Assembly (NCBI RefSeq): GCF_018678075.1
Contig: NZ_JAHHIR010000101.1
Coordinates: 1-59,792 of the forward strand
Reading direction: 5' to 3'
DNA: 59,792 bases
Source: Epibacterium ulvae
GTDB lineage: Bacteria; Pseudomonadota; Alphaproteobacteria; Rhodobacterales; Rhodobacteraceae
Shown: one piece after another, positions 9,188-22,109 of the stretch
Position numbering within the stretch: the stretch's first letter is position 1
How the letters are laid out: every line of letters starts with the position of its first letter
The notes under the pieces: generated by a model
What the model saw: the letters and a program-made list of their open reading frames with translations, nothing else
Database searches by the model: none
What the model was told of the DNA's origin: nothing
Position numbers and translations under genes: made by a program

Positions 9188-9646
9188 TTAGCTCCGCGTG
9201 TTTTTCTTGTTCATGGACTTAACGTCCAGAACTTCGGGGCTCTGTGCTTCGTGACCGTGCTCGGTGCCGGCATAGATGCGCAGGTTGGTCATTTGCTTGC
9301 GGGACAGGCGGTTGCCTGGCAGCATGCGCTTAACCGCTTGGAACACAACGCGCTCCGGGTGATCACCTTCCAGGATTTCCTGTTTGGTGCGCGACTTGAT
9401 GCCGCCCGGGTGGCCGGTGTGCCAGTAGAATTTTTCGTCGCGTTTCTTGCCGGTCATCTGGATCTTTTCAGCGTTGATCACGATGACGTTGTCGCCCATA
9501 TCCATGTTCGGAGTGAAGGACGGCTTGTGCTTGCCACGCAGACGCATGGCGACAATCGATGCAAGACGGCCCAGCACCACGCCTTCGGCGTCGATGATGA
9601 TCCACTTCTTCTCGATGTCTGCCGGTGTAGCAGAGAAGGTTTTCAT
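9188..9646 (-). CDS. rplM: 50S ribosomal protein L13
   Basis: 152 residues with the L13 signatures [39 protein letters not shown] and the [16 protein letters not shown] region. It binds 23S rRNA early in large-subunit assembly. First gene of the rplM-rpsI operon, read from a promoter somewhere in 9647-9900; that interval is rich in A/T tracts but I could not fix a -35/-10 pair. Autoregulation by a leader RNA is known for L13 operons in other bacteria; I see no clear leader structure here. Confidence 0.98.
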   Translation of the reverse strand: MKTFSATPADIEKKWIIIDAEGVVLGRLASIVAMRLRGKHKPSFTPNMDMGDNVIVINAEKIQMTGKKRDEKFYWHTGHPGGIKSRTKQEILEGDHPERVVFQAVKRMLPGNRLSRKQMTNLRIYAGTEHGHEAQSPEVLDVKSMNKKNTRS

Positions 9647-9923
9647 ATCAGGTCAATCCTGTTGTTCGTGAAGGCCAGACGACACAAACGCCGCGACCTG
9701 AATTCGATGGAGGGGGTTTAAGGGCATATCCAACGACGGTCAACACGCGAAAACATGTTTTTATCGTTTATTTTCATATAGTTAAAAAATAGGTATTAAA
9801 ATACCCCACGTCACAAGCCTTCAAGTCACCCGATATCGCGGAATTGAGCCCCCCAAAGGTAAATCCCGCTTGCCCGGATAGATAGGCGAATGTATCAAAC
9901 TCCCACTATTACGGAGTCCCCCA

Positions 9924-10481
9924 GTGTCCTATCCAACCTTTGCTGCGGTAATCGCCCTTTGCGTCCTGTCCGCCTGCAATTCGGTTGCACCTACAGATAC
10001 TCCACCGGTTTCGCCGGCGATCAAAAACCCGGACATCAATAACAAACGCATCACCGGCTACCAAGAAATCACGATCCGCAGCTTTGTCCCGGGCGAAGGC
10101 GTTGAACAGTTTGACCGCGCGCTTGGCCCATCCCCCGACGAACGGGTCGAGATTGAGAATGCCAAATGCGTGATCGAAACGGCTGAATTCATCCTCACCT
10201 TTACCACGCCGCGCACCTTGGCCTTGCCCAAGTTCACATCCCGCCCAACGCGGGGCACGCTGAAGTGCGTGCGTGGTGACCTCCAAGGTGGCGTGTCTAT
10301 TTCGCCCGTGCCCAATACGCCGGTTTTCGGCCTCGCGACCCCAACCGGGCTTTTGGTGGCCGCCCTGACCGCAAACATCGCGGCAAACCGCGACGTCTGG
10401 GTCTATTCGATCCCGCAGATCACGCTTTACCCGGCAGAGGCTGATGTGACGGGGCCATTTGAACCAGCCACCGACAGCTGA
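9924..10481 (+). CDS. Putative lipoprotein of unknown function
   Basis: 185 residues starting at a GTG preceded by GGAG. A short signal peptide ends in the lipobox LSAC with the lipid-carrying cysteine at 18, followed by a Ser/Thr/Pro-rich linker. The mature part has two further cysteines in KCVIETAEF and LKCVRGDLQGG that could form a disulfide, and no recognised domain. It converges on the MocR gene with a 7-base gap. Location in a periplasm-facing membrane leaflet is inferred from the lipobox. Confidence 0.8.
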   Translation: MSYPTFAAVIALCVLSACNSVAPTDTPPVSPAIKNPDINNKRITGYQEITIRSFVPGEGVEQFDRALGPSPDERVEIENAKCVIETAEFILTFTTPRTLALPKFTSRPTRGTLKCVRGDLQGGVSISPVPNTPVFGLATPTGLLVAALTANIAANRDVWVYSIPQITLYPAEADVTGPFEPATDS

Positions 10482-10488
10482 CCGTGTA

Positions 10489-11892
10489 TCACCCGCTGAT
10501 CTGCTCCGGCGGATTGTCCAACAAGATGCACAGGCGGCGCATCGCGTCTTCAAACTTCCCGATCGAGACATGCGCATTGACGGCAATCCGCACCGCATGC
10601 GGCGCGCGCCCATCGCGCAGGGCAAATTCATCGGCGGACCGGATCTGGATCCCTTCGGATTCGGCGGCCCGCGTAAACGGCCCCGCACGCCACCCTACGG
10701 GCAGTTTCAACCAGATAAAGGGCACGTCCGGGCTCCAATTGATGTCAAATCCACCCAGAACATTAACCGCCACCCGCACATAGCGGCCCATTTCCTCACG
10801 CACGTCCTGCATCAAGCGCGGCATGCGTGGATCCCCAAGCAACAAGCGGGTCAGTTCTGCGGTGTGCTGTCCCAGGCCAAAAAAACTGTATTCGGCGGCG
10901 CGGCGCAGCTCATTCACGCCCCCTTGTGGTGCCACAACGAACCCCACGCGAATTGCGGGGGTCAGCAATTTTGACAAGGACGTCACATGCCAGGCCAATT
11001 CCGGCGCAAGTGATCGATAGCTGGGGGCCTGTGCCTCGCCCAGACGGTAACAATCATCTTCGATAATCTGCACATTGTGTCGCCTTGCCACCGCGACGAT
11101 CTCTAGTCGACGCTCGGTTGGAGTGAACAATCCGGTGGGATTGTGCACTTCGGGGCTGGTACAAAGCACCGAAGCGCCGGTTTTGCGGATCATCAGCTCC
11201 AAAATATCCGGCCGGATGCCTTGTTCATCCATCGCAACGCCTACAACATTGGCACGCAACATATCCGCAGCCCGGCGAAACCCGGCATAAGCGAGCTCTT
11301 CCACCATGATGACGGGATTCGGTCCGCGCAGACAGGCCTGCATTGTGACCATCAACCCGTTCTGTCCACCATGTGTCAAAACAATGTCGCGCTCCCGCAC
11401 GGGACCGATAGGGGCCTTTGCAATCCATTCCGCAACCGCCTCACGCACGGGTTTATAGGCGTCGCGGGTTGGGTAGTTCAACAGCATATGCGGGTCGCAA
11501 TCCGCGATCTTGCGCAGGGCTTCGCGAATGGCCGCCACCTGCCCCATATCTGCAATACGGGGGCTAAACAGGCTCACATGTTTCGGGTCTTGCGATTCAA
11601 AATGATGCAGCTGGCGAGACCATACATCATCTTGAACTTTCGTCATTTTTTCCGCCACAAAGGTGCCACGTCCGACTTCTGCAACCAGGATGCCTTCGTC
11701 GGTCAGCACGCTATAGGCGCGCGCTACGGTGCCCGGTGTGATCGACAATTGATAGGCCAATTCGCGCACAGGCGGCAGCTTGGTGCCGACCTTAAGCGTG
11801 CCCGCGTCAATGGCTCCGCGAATGGTCTCGGCAACTCTCCGGTACTTGGGTCCGGATTTGGTTCCGAGATCGGCGCTCCACATTGTACCCAT
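10489..11892 (-). CDS. MocR-type GntR regulator with aminotransferase domain
   Basis: 467 residues: an N-terminal GntR winged helix (about 13-80, with the HTH at LPPVRELAYQLSITPGTVARAYSVL) joined to a fold-type I aminotransferase domain (about 110-460). The PLP lysine is in HVTSLSKLLTPAIRVG, the SPEVHNPTG stretch and DDCYR carry the cofactor-binding asparagine and aspartate. Such proteins sense amino acids or PLP derivatives. The ATG at 11892 has AAGGAAGG ahead of it; longer upstream in-frame starts run through the promoter. It is divergent from the DUF1127 gene, with palindromic sites between them, so control of that gene and of itself is the natural guess. Confidence 0.9.
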   Translation of the reverse strand: MGTMWSADLGTKSGPKYRRVAETIRGAIDAGTLKVGTKLPPVRELAYQLSITPGTVARAYSVLTDEGILVAEVGRGTFVAEKMTKVQDDVWSRQLHHFESQDPKHVSLFSPRIADMGQVAAIREALRKIADCDPHMLLNYPTRDAYKPVREAVAEWIAKAPIGPVRERDIVLTHGGQNGLMVTMQACLRGPNPVIMVEELAYAGFRRAADMLRANVVGVAMDEQGIRPDILELMIRKTGASVLCTSPEVHNPTGLFTPTERRLEIVAVARRHNVQIIEDDCYRLGEAQAPSYRSLAPELAWHVTSLSKLLTPAIRVGFVVAPQGGVNELRRAAEYSFFGLGQHTAELTRLLLGDPRMPRLMQDVREEMGRYVRVAVNVLGGFDINWSPDVPFIWLKLPVGWRAGPFTRAAESEGIQIRSADEFALRDGRAPHAVRIAVNAHVSIGKFEDAMRRLCILLDNPPEQISG

Positions 11893-11925
11893 CACAATCC
11901 TTCCTTGGACTTTCAGTGTTTTTAT

Positions 11926-11974
11926 ATTGTACCTGAACACGTGTAACAACAGTGGAAAATTGTAACAGTACAAT
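11926..11974. promoter_or_regulatory. Operator-like palindromes between the MocR gene and the DUF1127 gene
   Basis: ATTGTA-ACAG-TACAAT (11959-11974) is a perfect inverted repeat 14 bases before the DUF1127 ATG and touches its GGAG ribosome binding site. A second ATTGTAC half-site lies at 11926-11932, on the MocR side, and a TGTAACA direct repeat sits between them (11942 and 11961). The arrangement fits a single regulator acting on both divergent genes. Confidence 0.55.
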
Positions 11975-11988
11975 TGGAGTATCAGACC

Positions 11989-12219
11989 ATGACTTATATC
12001 GCAAGACATCATCCGCAGATCGCCTACCTTCTGGAGCGTTCCGCGCTGCCAATGCCGGCTCAGATCGCGATTGCCTTTGCGGTCATGGTCACGAAATGGA
12101 GCATTCGCAGCCGCACGCGCCGACAGCTATCGCACCTGGATGCCCACATTTTAAAGGACATTGATGTGACTAAAGGCATGGCACGTCATGAAAGCACTCT
12201 TCCGTTCTGGCACCCCTGA
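11989..12219 (+). CDS. DUF1127 domain small protein
   Basis: 76 residues. The C-terminal 40 contain the arginine-rich DUF1127 pattern, RRQLSHLDAHILKDIDVTK, ending in ESTLPFWHP. DUF1127 proteins in alphaproteobacteria act in RNA turnover and in phosphate or stress physiology. A hydrophobic stretch (PAQIAIAFAVMVTKW) precedes the domain. The ATG at 11989 is preceded by GGAG. It stands opposite the MocR gene and is followed by a strong terminator, so it forms a single-gene unit probably ruled by that regulator. Confidence 0.85.
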   Translation: MTYIARHHPQIAYLLERSALPMPAQIAIAFAVMVTKWSIRSRTRRQLSHLDAHILKDIDVTKGMARHESTLPFWHP

Positions 12220-12243
12220 TCCCCAGGCGCCAGAGCCACCTAC

Positions 12244-12270
12244 AGGCCGGAGTTTCTCCGGCCTCTTTTT
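12244..12270 (+). terminator. Rho-independent terminator of the DUF1127 gene
   Basis: Stem AGGCCGGAG/CTCCGGCCT with a TTT loop, followed by CTTTTT, 24 bases after the stop codon. Confidence 0.9.
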
Positions 12271-12418
12271 CACTGCCTTCCGACGCCATGCGAACAATTC
12301 GATACAACCCATACGCCATAACGATACAAAGCATTTTTGCATCACGTCGCACGCCAAATGCTCCGTCACGCTCTTGCCTCTCGCCATCGAACCAATCGCG
12401 CACTAACCAGTGTGGCAA

Positions 12419-12793
12419 ATGACAAAGACACCTCCCACTTCCCTCACGCCCGCATCCGAAGGGCTGCATCTGATCGTGGATGTTCGCAATGGACGCGGAC
12501 TGAATGACCCGGTGCGACTGGAACAGGCATTTCACACGATTGTGGAGGTCTGCGGAGCAACTCTCCTGCATTGCCATATCCACCCTTTCACTCCAGAAGG
12601 TCTGTCGGGCGTCGCGCTTTTGGCCGAAAGCCACATTTCTGCCCACACTTGGCCAGACCAGGGCTATGGCGCATTTGACGTCTTTATGTGTGGCGCAGCG
12701 GACCCTTGGGCGGCAATCGACGTGCTGAAGTCTTCATTTGAGACCGAGGATGTCACGGCAAAGGCCATCCGCCGCTCGGCCGTAAGTGACTGA
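12419..12793 (+). CDS. speD: S-adenosylmethionine decarboxylase proenzyme
   Basis: 124 residues of the short bacterial SpeD type. It provides decarboxylated SAM for spermidine synthesis. Self-cleavage is expected at the Glu-Ser bond in LAESHISAHTWP, making Ser71 the pyruvoyl residue; the catalytic HCHIHPF region and DVFMCG follow the family pattern. The ATG at 12419 is used; a GTG at 12410 would add three residues, and neither has a strong ribosome binding site. No speE lies next to it, so the aminopropyl transfer partner must be elsewhere. Confidence 0.9.
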   Translation: MTKTPPTSLTPASEGLHLIVDVRNGRGLNDPVRLEQAFHTIVEVCGATLLHCHIHPFTPEGLSGVALLAESHISAHTWPDQGYGAFDVFMCGAADPWAAIDVLKSSFETEDVTAKAIRRSAVSD

Positions 12794-12959
12794 ATTCACG
12801 ATTGATTGCAGTGCTTTCCCTTGCGGAAAGATCTGTCGATGCGATTTTTCGGAAAATTTTAGTCTTTGTTTACCATTTGGAAGATATTGTTTCCGAGGCC
12901 ACCCTTTCAATTGGGGCAGGAACATGGCAAAGATCGGGCAAGGTTAATAGCCTGACACG

Positions 12960-13038
12960 ATTTGGGCCGCGCATGTGGAAGGTCCCTCCAGCCGGGTCTC
13001 TCACCCCGGATAGACATTCCCACAGCGCGGCCCCAAAT
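12960..13038. ncRNA. Long imperfect hairpin between speD and trmFO (candidate structured RNA)
   Basis: This 406-base interval (12794-13199) has no convincing gene. Inside it ATTTGGGCCGCGC-A-TGTGG-AA (12960-12980) pairs with the complementary arm at 13017-13038, giving 20 base pairs broken only by three single-base bulges. The 36-base apical part holds a second hairpin CCGGG/CCCGG (12992-13009). No T-run follows on either strand, and I cannot match it to SRP RNA, 6S RNA, tmRNA or a known riboswitch. Strand and function are unknown. Confidence 0.45.
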
Positions 13039-13199
13039 ATCCCCCAATTGCGGTATTTCCCCAACAAGCCCCGGCAGCGTTAGAACGCTTTGCATTGCTG
13101 CAAATTGAACTCCGTTTCGGAATATCTGCCTTTGGTTCCGCGCGCAAAATCCTGCACGCCCCGTTGCGCTCTTGCGGTGCCTGTCCTATGTGGCTGCGC

Positions 13200-14543
13200 A
13201 TGACACAAGAATTACACATCGTTGGCGGCGGCATGGCCGGGTCAGAAGCAGCCTGGCAGGCTGCGCATATGGGCGTAAGCGTGGTGCTGCATGAGATGCG
13301 GCCCAAGGTGGAGACCTTTGCCCATCAGACTGGAAACCTTGGAGAGATGGTCTGCTCCAATTCTTTCCGTTCCGACGATGATGAGCAGAACGCCGTGGGT
13401 CTTTTGCATTGGGAGATGCGCCAGGCCAACGGGTTGATCATGACCACCGCCGATGAACACCGCCTGCCTGCCGGCGGTGCGCTGGCTGTGGATCGGGACC
13501 CTTTTGCCGAAGGCGTGACCGCGAAATTGAAGGCTTTGCCCAATGTTAGGGTCTCATACGAGGAGGTCACGGAGCTTCCCGATACCGGGCATTGGATCTT
13601 TGCCACCGGGCCGTTGACATCACCCGCCCTTGGGGCAGCCATCCAGAAAGAGACCGGCGCCGAGGCGCTGGCCTTCTTTGATGCAATCGCGCCGATTGTC
13701 TACGCCGACAGCATCGACATGTCCCAGGCGTGGATGCAGTCGCGCTATGACAAAGGTGAGACCGAGGAAGAGCGCACTGCCTATTTGAACTGCCCGATGG
13801 ACAAGGATCAGCACGAAGCCTTCATCGACGCGCTTTTGGCCGCGGACAAGGCCGAGTTCCACGAGGGGGAAACGGCGGGATACTTTGACGGCTGCCTCCC
13901 GATTGAGGTTATGGCAGAGCGCGGTCGCGAGACCCTGCGTCATGGGCCGATGAAACCGGTTGGATTGACCAATCCACATAACCCGGACGAGAAGGCCTAT
14001 GCCGTTGTGCAGCTGCGCCGCGACAATGCGCTGGGGACCTTGTTCAACATCGTCGGATTCCAGACCAAGATGAAGTACGGCGCGCAAGCTGATGTTTTTC
14101 GTATGATTCCAGGGCTGGAGAACGCACGTTTTGCCCGCCTTGGCGGCATTCATCGCAACACGTTCCTGAACTCTCCGACTCTGTTGGATTCGCAGATGCG
14201 GATGAAATCCAAACCCAACATCCGCTTTGCCGGTCAAATCACCGGCGTCGAAGGTTACGTCGAAAGCGCCGCAATGGGCCTGTTGGCGGGTCGTTTGGCT
14301 GCGGCTGAGATCCTTGGGAAATCTTTGGATGTGGTGCCACAAGACAGTGCCATGGGGGCGTTGATCCACCACATCACCGGCGGTGCTGAGGCCAAGACAT
14401 TCCAGCCGATGAACGTGAATTTTGGCCTATTCCGTCCGGTTGAAGGCCTCAAAGGCGGGCGTCGTGGACGCAAAGACCGCTACAAAGCCTATACAGATCG
14501 TGCAAAACTCGCCTGGACGGACTGGTTGCAGCAATTTGCCTAA
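13200..14543 (+). CDS. trmFO: tRNA (uracil-54-C5)-methyltransferase, folate/FAD dependent
   Basis: 447 residues. The N-terminus has the FAD-binding [12 protein letters not shown] motif; the conserved [21 protein letters not shown] and GMMEGYVES-like ([11 protein letters not shown]) stretches identify TrmFO, which makes ribothymidine at position 54 of tRNA with methylene-tetrahydrofolate. The catalytic cysteines are expected in MVCSNS and LNCPMD. ATG at 13200 is chosen by homology pattern ([11 protein letters not shown]); ATG at 13188 is an alternative. It is followed 16 bases later by gluQRS, another tRNA-modification gene, suggesting an operon. Confidence 0.95.
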   Translation: MTQELHIVGGGMAGSEAAWQAAHMGVSVVLHEMRPKVETFAHQTGNLGEMVCSNSFRSDDDEQNAVGLLHWEMRQANGLIMTTADEHRLPAGGALAVDRDPFAEGVTAKLKALPNVRVSYEEVTELPDTGHWIFATGPLTSPALGAAIQKETGAEALAFFDAIAPIVYADSIDMSQAWMQSRYDKGETEEERTAYLNCPMDKDQHEAFIDALLAADKAEFHEGETAGYFDGCLPIEVMAERGRETLRHGPMKPVGLTNPHNPDEKAYAVVQLRRDNALGTLFNIVGFQTKMKYGAQADVFRMIPGLENARFARLGGIHRNTFLNSPTLLDSQMRMKSKPNIRFAGQITGVEGYVESAAMGLLAGRLAAAEILGKSLDVVPQDSAMGALIHHITGGAEAKTFQPMNVNFGLFRPVEGLKGGRRGRKDRYKAYTDRAKLAWTDWLQQFA

Positions 14544-14559
14544 GTAAAGGGGAGGCGCA

Positions 14560-15402
14560 ATGACATTTCGAACCCGATTTGCGCCCTCTCCCACTGGCCC
14601 CTTGCACCTGGGCCACGCCTATTCCGCCATTGTGGCCCATGACATGGCGCGCGCTGCGGGTGGCGCGTTTCTGGTGCGGATGGAAGACACTGATCTGCAG
14701 CGCTCCAAGCCTGAGTGGGACGCGGCGATCCTGGATGATCTGACCTGGCTTGGGCTGACTTGGGATGGGCCTATTCTGCGGCAATCCGAGCAGTTAGACG
14801 ACTATAACAAACACCTGGATGCATTTGAAAACATGGGATTGTTATACCCGTGCTCCTGCAGCCGCGCCGATATTCGTGCAGCCCTTGCAGCACCGCAAGA
14901 AGGGGTCGCCCACGACGTTTATCCCGGCACCTGCAAATCACGCGACATGCGCGATCGTAAACCAGGTGACGCGCTGAGGCTGCATCTTGACCGGGCTTTG
15001 GCGCGTCTCGGCGACCAACCTGTGGTGTTTGAAGAGATCGGTGACCATTTCAAAGGGGTGCATCGCATTGATCCAGACCGCGCACTGCGCGAGATTGGCG
15101 ATGTGGTTTTGTCGCGAAAAGGCGAAGAGATTATCGCCTACTTCCTGGCCTCCGCACTGGATGATGTGAGCCAGGGCATCACCCATGTTGTGCGCGGCGA
15201 GGATCTGTTTGAATTCACGCAGATCCAGGTGCTTTTGCTGACGCTGCTCGACCACACGCCACCGATCTACCATCACCACAGGCTGATCCGTGACGATGCG
15301 GGCAAACGCCTTGCGAAACGCGATGATGCGCGGGCGGTTTCCAAATACCGTGCGGACGGTGCAACGCCGCAGGACATTCGCCGGATGGTGGGATTGTCGT
15401 AA
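14560..15402 (+). CDS. gluQ: Glutamyl-Q tRNA(Asp) synthetase
   Basis: 280 residues, the short form of glutamyl-tRNA synthetase lacking an anticodon-binding domain. The class I HIGH motif is HLGH at 16-19 and the KMSKS-like element is GKRLAKRD near the C-terminus. A zinc site is suggested by CSCSRADI and the later YPGTC. GluQRS attaches glutamate to queuosine at position 34 of tRNA-Asp. An AAAGGGGAGG ribosome binding site precedes the ATG. It probably shares a transcript with trmFO. Confidence 0.93.
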   Translation: MTFRTRFAPSPTGPLHLGHAYSAIVAHDMARAAGGAFLVRMEDTDLQRSKPEWDAAILDDLTWLGLTWDGPILRQSEQLDDYNKHLDAFENMGLLYPCSCSRADIRAALAAPQEGVAHDVYPGTCKSRDMRDRKPGDALRLHLDRALARLGDQPVVFEEIGDHFKGVHRIDPDRALREIGDVVLSRKGEEIIAYFLASALDDVSQGITHVVRGEDLFEFTQIQVLLLTLLDHTPPIYHHHRLIRDDAGKRLAKRDDARAVSKYRADGATPQDIRRMVGLS

Positions 15403-15420
15403 CCACCCGGCAACACCGCG

Positions 15421-15780
15421 TCAGGTCATCGGCTTCATCAGCTCAACCTCTTCCCCGTCGCGCACTGCGGTGTAAAAACAGGTCCGCCGATAGGTGTGGC
15501 AGGCCGCTCCCTCCTGACGCACCAGCGCCAGCAAACAGTCGCGATCACAATCGAGCCGCAGATCGATCAATTGCTGCGTATGGCCGGAGCTTTCCCCTTT
15601 GATCCAAAAGCTTTGCCGTGAGCGCGACCAATAGGTCACCTTGCGCGTCTCCAGCGTTTTGGCCACGCTTTCCGCGTTCATCCAGGCCATCATCAGGATT
15701 TCGCCGCTCTTTTCATCTTGCGCAATGCAAGGGATCAGCCCTGCATCATCATAGCGCAATGTCTTTGGGTCAAAGGACAT
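15421..15780 (-). CDS. hisI: Phosphoribosyl-AMP cyclohydrolase
   Basis: 119 residues, the stand-alone HisI enzyme of the third step of histidine synthesis. Metal-binding signatures are seen: LDCDRDCLLALVRQEGAACHTYRRTCFY, and the substrate-binding TYWSRSRQSFWIKGESSGHTQ. The ATG at 15780 (MSFDPKTLRYDD) is preferred over an in-frame ATG 18 bases upstream. No hisE domain is fused. It converges on gluQRS and is divergent from the NifU-like gene. Confidence 0.95.
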   Translation of the reverse strand: MSFDPKTLRYDDAGLIPCIAQDEKSGEILMMAWMNAESVAKTLETRKVTYWSRSRQSFWIKGESSGHTQQLIDLRLDCDRDCLLALVRQEGAACHTYRRTCFYTAVRDGEEVELMKPMT

Positions 15781-15878
15781 GTTAAAAACCTTTTGCATCT
15801 GCAGGTTGGGCCCCTATGTAAGAGAAACCCACTGGCAGGGAAAGGCCCAGAGTGGCCCGATAAAGGCGCAAGGCGACG

Positions 15879-16325
15879 ATGACCCGAGAGACTGACCTGA
15901 TCAAACTATACTCCCAGCGCATTTTGGAGCTGGCTGCGGATATTCCATATCTGGAGCGTCTGGACGATCCCGATGCAACGGCCAAGAAACGCTCGCCGCT
16001 GTGTGGATCGACCATTTCGGTGGATTTGAAGATCAGCGATGGGCGCATCAGTGAATTTGGTCAGGACGTGAAAGCCTGCGCCCTGGGCCAAGCGGCCGCT
16101 GCCGTAGTCGGAGAGGCGATCATTGGCCGGACGCAGGACGAGTTACAAACTGCGCGCAACCAATTGAAAAATATGTTGATTGCCGATGGCCCGGTGCCCG
16201 ATCCACCATTTGACGGCTTCGAAGTTCTGATCCCTGCGCGAGAGTTTAAGAACCGCCATGCCTCGATCATGCTGGCCCTGGATGCATCGCTTGCGGCCAT
16301 GAATGAGTATTGTGAAACGGTCTAA
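15879..16325 (+). CDS. NifU-like iron-sulfur cluster scaffold protein
   Basis: 148 residues resembling the NifU_N/IscU fold: the first ligand cysteine is in RSPLCGSTISVDL, the second in VKACALGQAAAAVV. The third cysteine of IscU, normally near the C-terminus, is absent; the matching segment reads REFKNRHASIMLALDA. This is a variant widely annotated as a scaffold in Rhodobacterales; if it carries a cluster, a different third ligand (for example the histidine) would be required. It is not beside other isc or suf genes. Confidence 0.75.
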   Translation: MTRETDLIKLYSQRILELAADIPYLERLDDPDATAKKRSPLCGSTISVDLKISDGRISEFGQDVKACALGQAAAAVVGEAIIGRTQDELQTARNQLKNMLIADGPVPDPPFDGFEVLIPAREFKNRHASIMLALDASLAAMNEYCETV

Positions 16326-16370
16326 TCCGGACCGCTTGTCGTTTCGGCATGATATTATGGACCTGCGAAC

Positions 16371-16404
16371 AAAAAGCCGCCGCAACCCGAAACGGGTGCG
16401 GCGG
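16371..16404 (-). terminator. Rho-independent terminator for the LexA-boxed small gene
   Basis: Twelve-pair stem (CCGCCGCA plus CCCG, one bulged A, AAA loop) followed on the minus strand by CTTTTTG. It ends the minus-strand unit that starts near 16750; the 145 bases between stop codon and hairpin hold no gene that I can see. Confidence 0.75.
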
Positions 16405-16549
16405 TCAGTATTGCGTCCGGATGCGGGACCCGACAACACGCGGCAGATCAAGAGGCGATAGCCAAAGCGCCAAAGGCGCTCAAATGTTCGGGACAGGAAC
16501 AGGTGTTGTCGGCAGGGGACGCAAGGTCAGGAAAACTCTAAAGCGGTGC

Positions 16550-16672
16550 TCACATAAGCGACGGCAGGTGCAGCGCGGCCACTAGCATGACAACCAATGC
16601 TGCCGCGCCCAAGGCGTCCTGCAGCAAGGTGCGGTGTGTATTTTCAACGGTCTGTTTCAGCTGTGCAATCAT
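16550..16672 (-). CDS. 40-residue single-helix membrane protein, candidate SOS-regulated gene
   Basis: Too short for most gene finders. The product is 40 residues: an amphipathic, charged N-terminal half (MIAQLKQTVENTHRTLLQDA) and one hydrophobic helix (LGAAALVVMLVAALHLPSL). Support for it being real: GGAGG five bases before the ATG, an open frame with sensible codon use, a LexA-type box 80 bases upstream (16752-16766) and a strong terminator downstream at 16371. Topology with the N-terminus in the cytoplasm is inferred. SidA of Caulobacter, a 29-residue SOS-induced division inhibitor in the membrane, is the nearest known analogue in kind; there is no sequence claim of homology. Confidence 0.65.
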   Translation of the reverse strand: MIAQLKQTVENTHRTLLQDALGAAALVVMLVAALHLPSLM

Positions 16673-16751
16673 CGGTGCCTCCACTTGGTGTCAATCGCGC
16701 TCTACGTCGCTGTGTTGCCACTTTGTTCTCACGATTCCAGATTCGAGTAAA

Positions 16752-16766
16752 GAACTTTATGAGAAC
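16752..16766 (-). promoter_or_regulatory. LexA (SOS) box GAAC-N7-GAAC
   Basis: GAAC-TTTATGA-GAAC matches the direct-repeat LexA site of alphaproteobacteria (GTTC-N7-GTTC on the other strand) exactly. A further GAAC lies at 16784-16787. The only start codon it can serve is that of the small minus-strand gene at 16672, because recG ends at 16806 and reads in the same direction from far upstream. Confidence 0.65.
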
Positions 16767-16805
16767 ATTTACGTAGACGATGAGAACACGCGTGGAACGG
16801 ATGGC

Positions 16806-21244
<4,439 letters not shown>

Positions 21245-21271
21245 CTATTCGGGCGCCAAATCCTCTTCCCT

Positions 21272-21991
21272 TCAGGCGCCAACGGCCATCCGGTTGTCAT
21301 CCAAGATTTGGTTTTCCTGCGGGTCCCGCAAAACGTAGCCACGCCCCCAGACCGTTTCGATGTAGTTTTCGCCACCTGTTGCGGTGCTCAATTTCTTGCG
21401 CAACTTACAGATGAATACGTCGATGATCTTCAGTTCCGGCTCGTCCATACCGCCATAAAGGTGGTTCAGGAACATTTCCTTGGTCAGTGTGGTGCCTTTG
21501 CGCAGGGACAGAAGCTCCAGCATCTGGTATTCCTTGCCGGTCAGGTGAACAGTCTTGTTGTCCACTTCAACCGTTTTGGCATCCAGGTTAACCGCGATTT
21601 TTCCGGTCTTGATGATCGACTGCGAATGCCCTTTGGAGCGGCGAATGATCGCATGGATCCGCGCCACCAGCTCTTCGCGATGGAAGGGCTTGGTCAGGTA
21701 GTCATCTGCGCCGAAGCCAAAACCTTTGATTTTGTTTTCAGTGTCATCCGCGCCTGACAGGATCAGGATCGGTGTTTCAATTCGGGCCATACGCAACTGG
21801 CGCAGTACCTCGTGGCCATTCATGTCTGGCAAGCCAAGATCCAACAGGATCAAATCGTAATCGTACAGCTTTGCGAGGTCGATCCCTTCCTCACCCAGAT
21901 CCGTCGTATAGACGTTCAGGTTCGCATGTGTGAGCATCAATTCGATGCTTTTTGCCGTGGTTGGATCATCCTCGACCAGAAGAATACGCAT
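21272..21991 (-). CDS. ctrA: Cell-cycle response regulator CtrA
   Basis: 239 residues: a receiver domain (1-120) with phospho-acceptor D51 in [11 protein letters not shown] and the LSGADD and LTKPF signatures, then an OmpR-type winged helix (about 125-230) with [16 protein letters not shown] and [12 protein letters not shown], near-identical in style to other alphaproteobacterial CtrA proteins. In Rhodobacteraceae CtrA is generally non-essential and drives flagella, gene transfer agents and phenotypic heterogeneity. It sits next to sciP, whose product restrains it. A near-consensus CtrA site upstream (22051-22065) suggests self-control. Confidence 0.97.
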   Translation of the reverse strand: MRILLVEDDPTTAKSIELMLTHANLNVYTTDLGEEGIDLAKLYDYDLILLDLGLPDMNGHEVLRQLRMARIETPILILSGADDTENKIKGFGFGADDYLTKPFHREELVARIHAIIRRSKGHSQSIIKTGKIAVNLDAKTVEVDNKTVHLTGKEYQMLELLSLRKGTTLTKEMFLNHLYGGMDEPELKIIDVFICKLRKKLSTATGGENYIETVWGRGYVLRDPQENQILDDNRMAVGA

Positions 21992-22050
21992 ATGAAGTTC
22001 TCCGCCTGTATCTGTTTCCCTCAGGTTGAATTAACCGTGATGCAAAAAGG

Positions 22051-22065
22051 TTAACGCGTCGTTAC
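22051..22065. promoter_or_regulatory. Near-consensus CtrA site upstream of ctrA
   Basis: TTAA-CGCGTCG-TTAC, one base off TTAA-N7-TTAA, 60 bases before the ctrA start. GGTT-GAATT-AACC (22024-22036) next to it is a further small palindrome. Confidence 0.45.
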
Positions 22066-22109
22066 CATAATTGTGAATTCTTAAAATTCAGGTACGACAA
22101 ATTTTTTTT

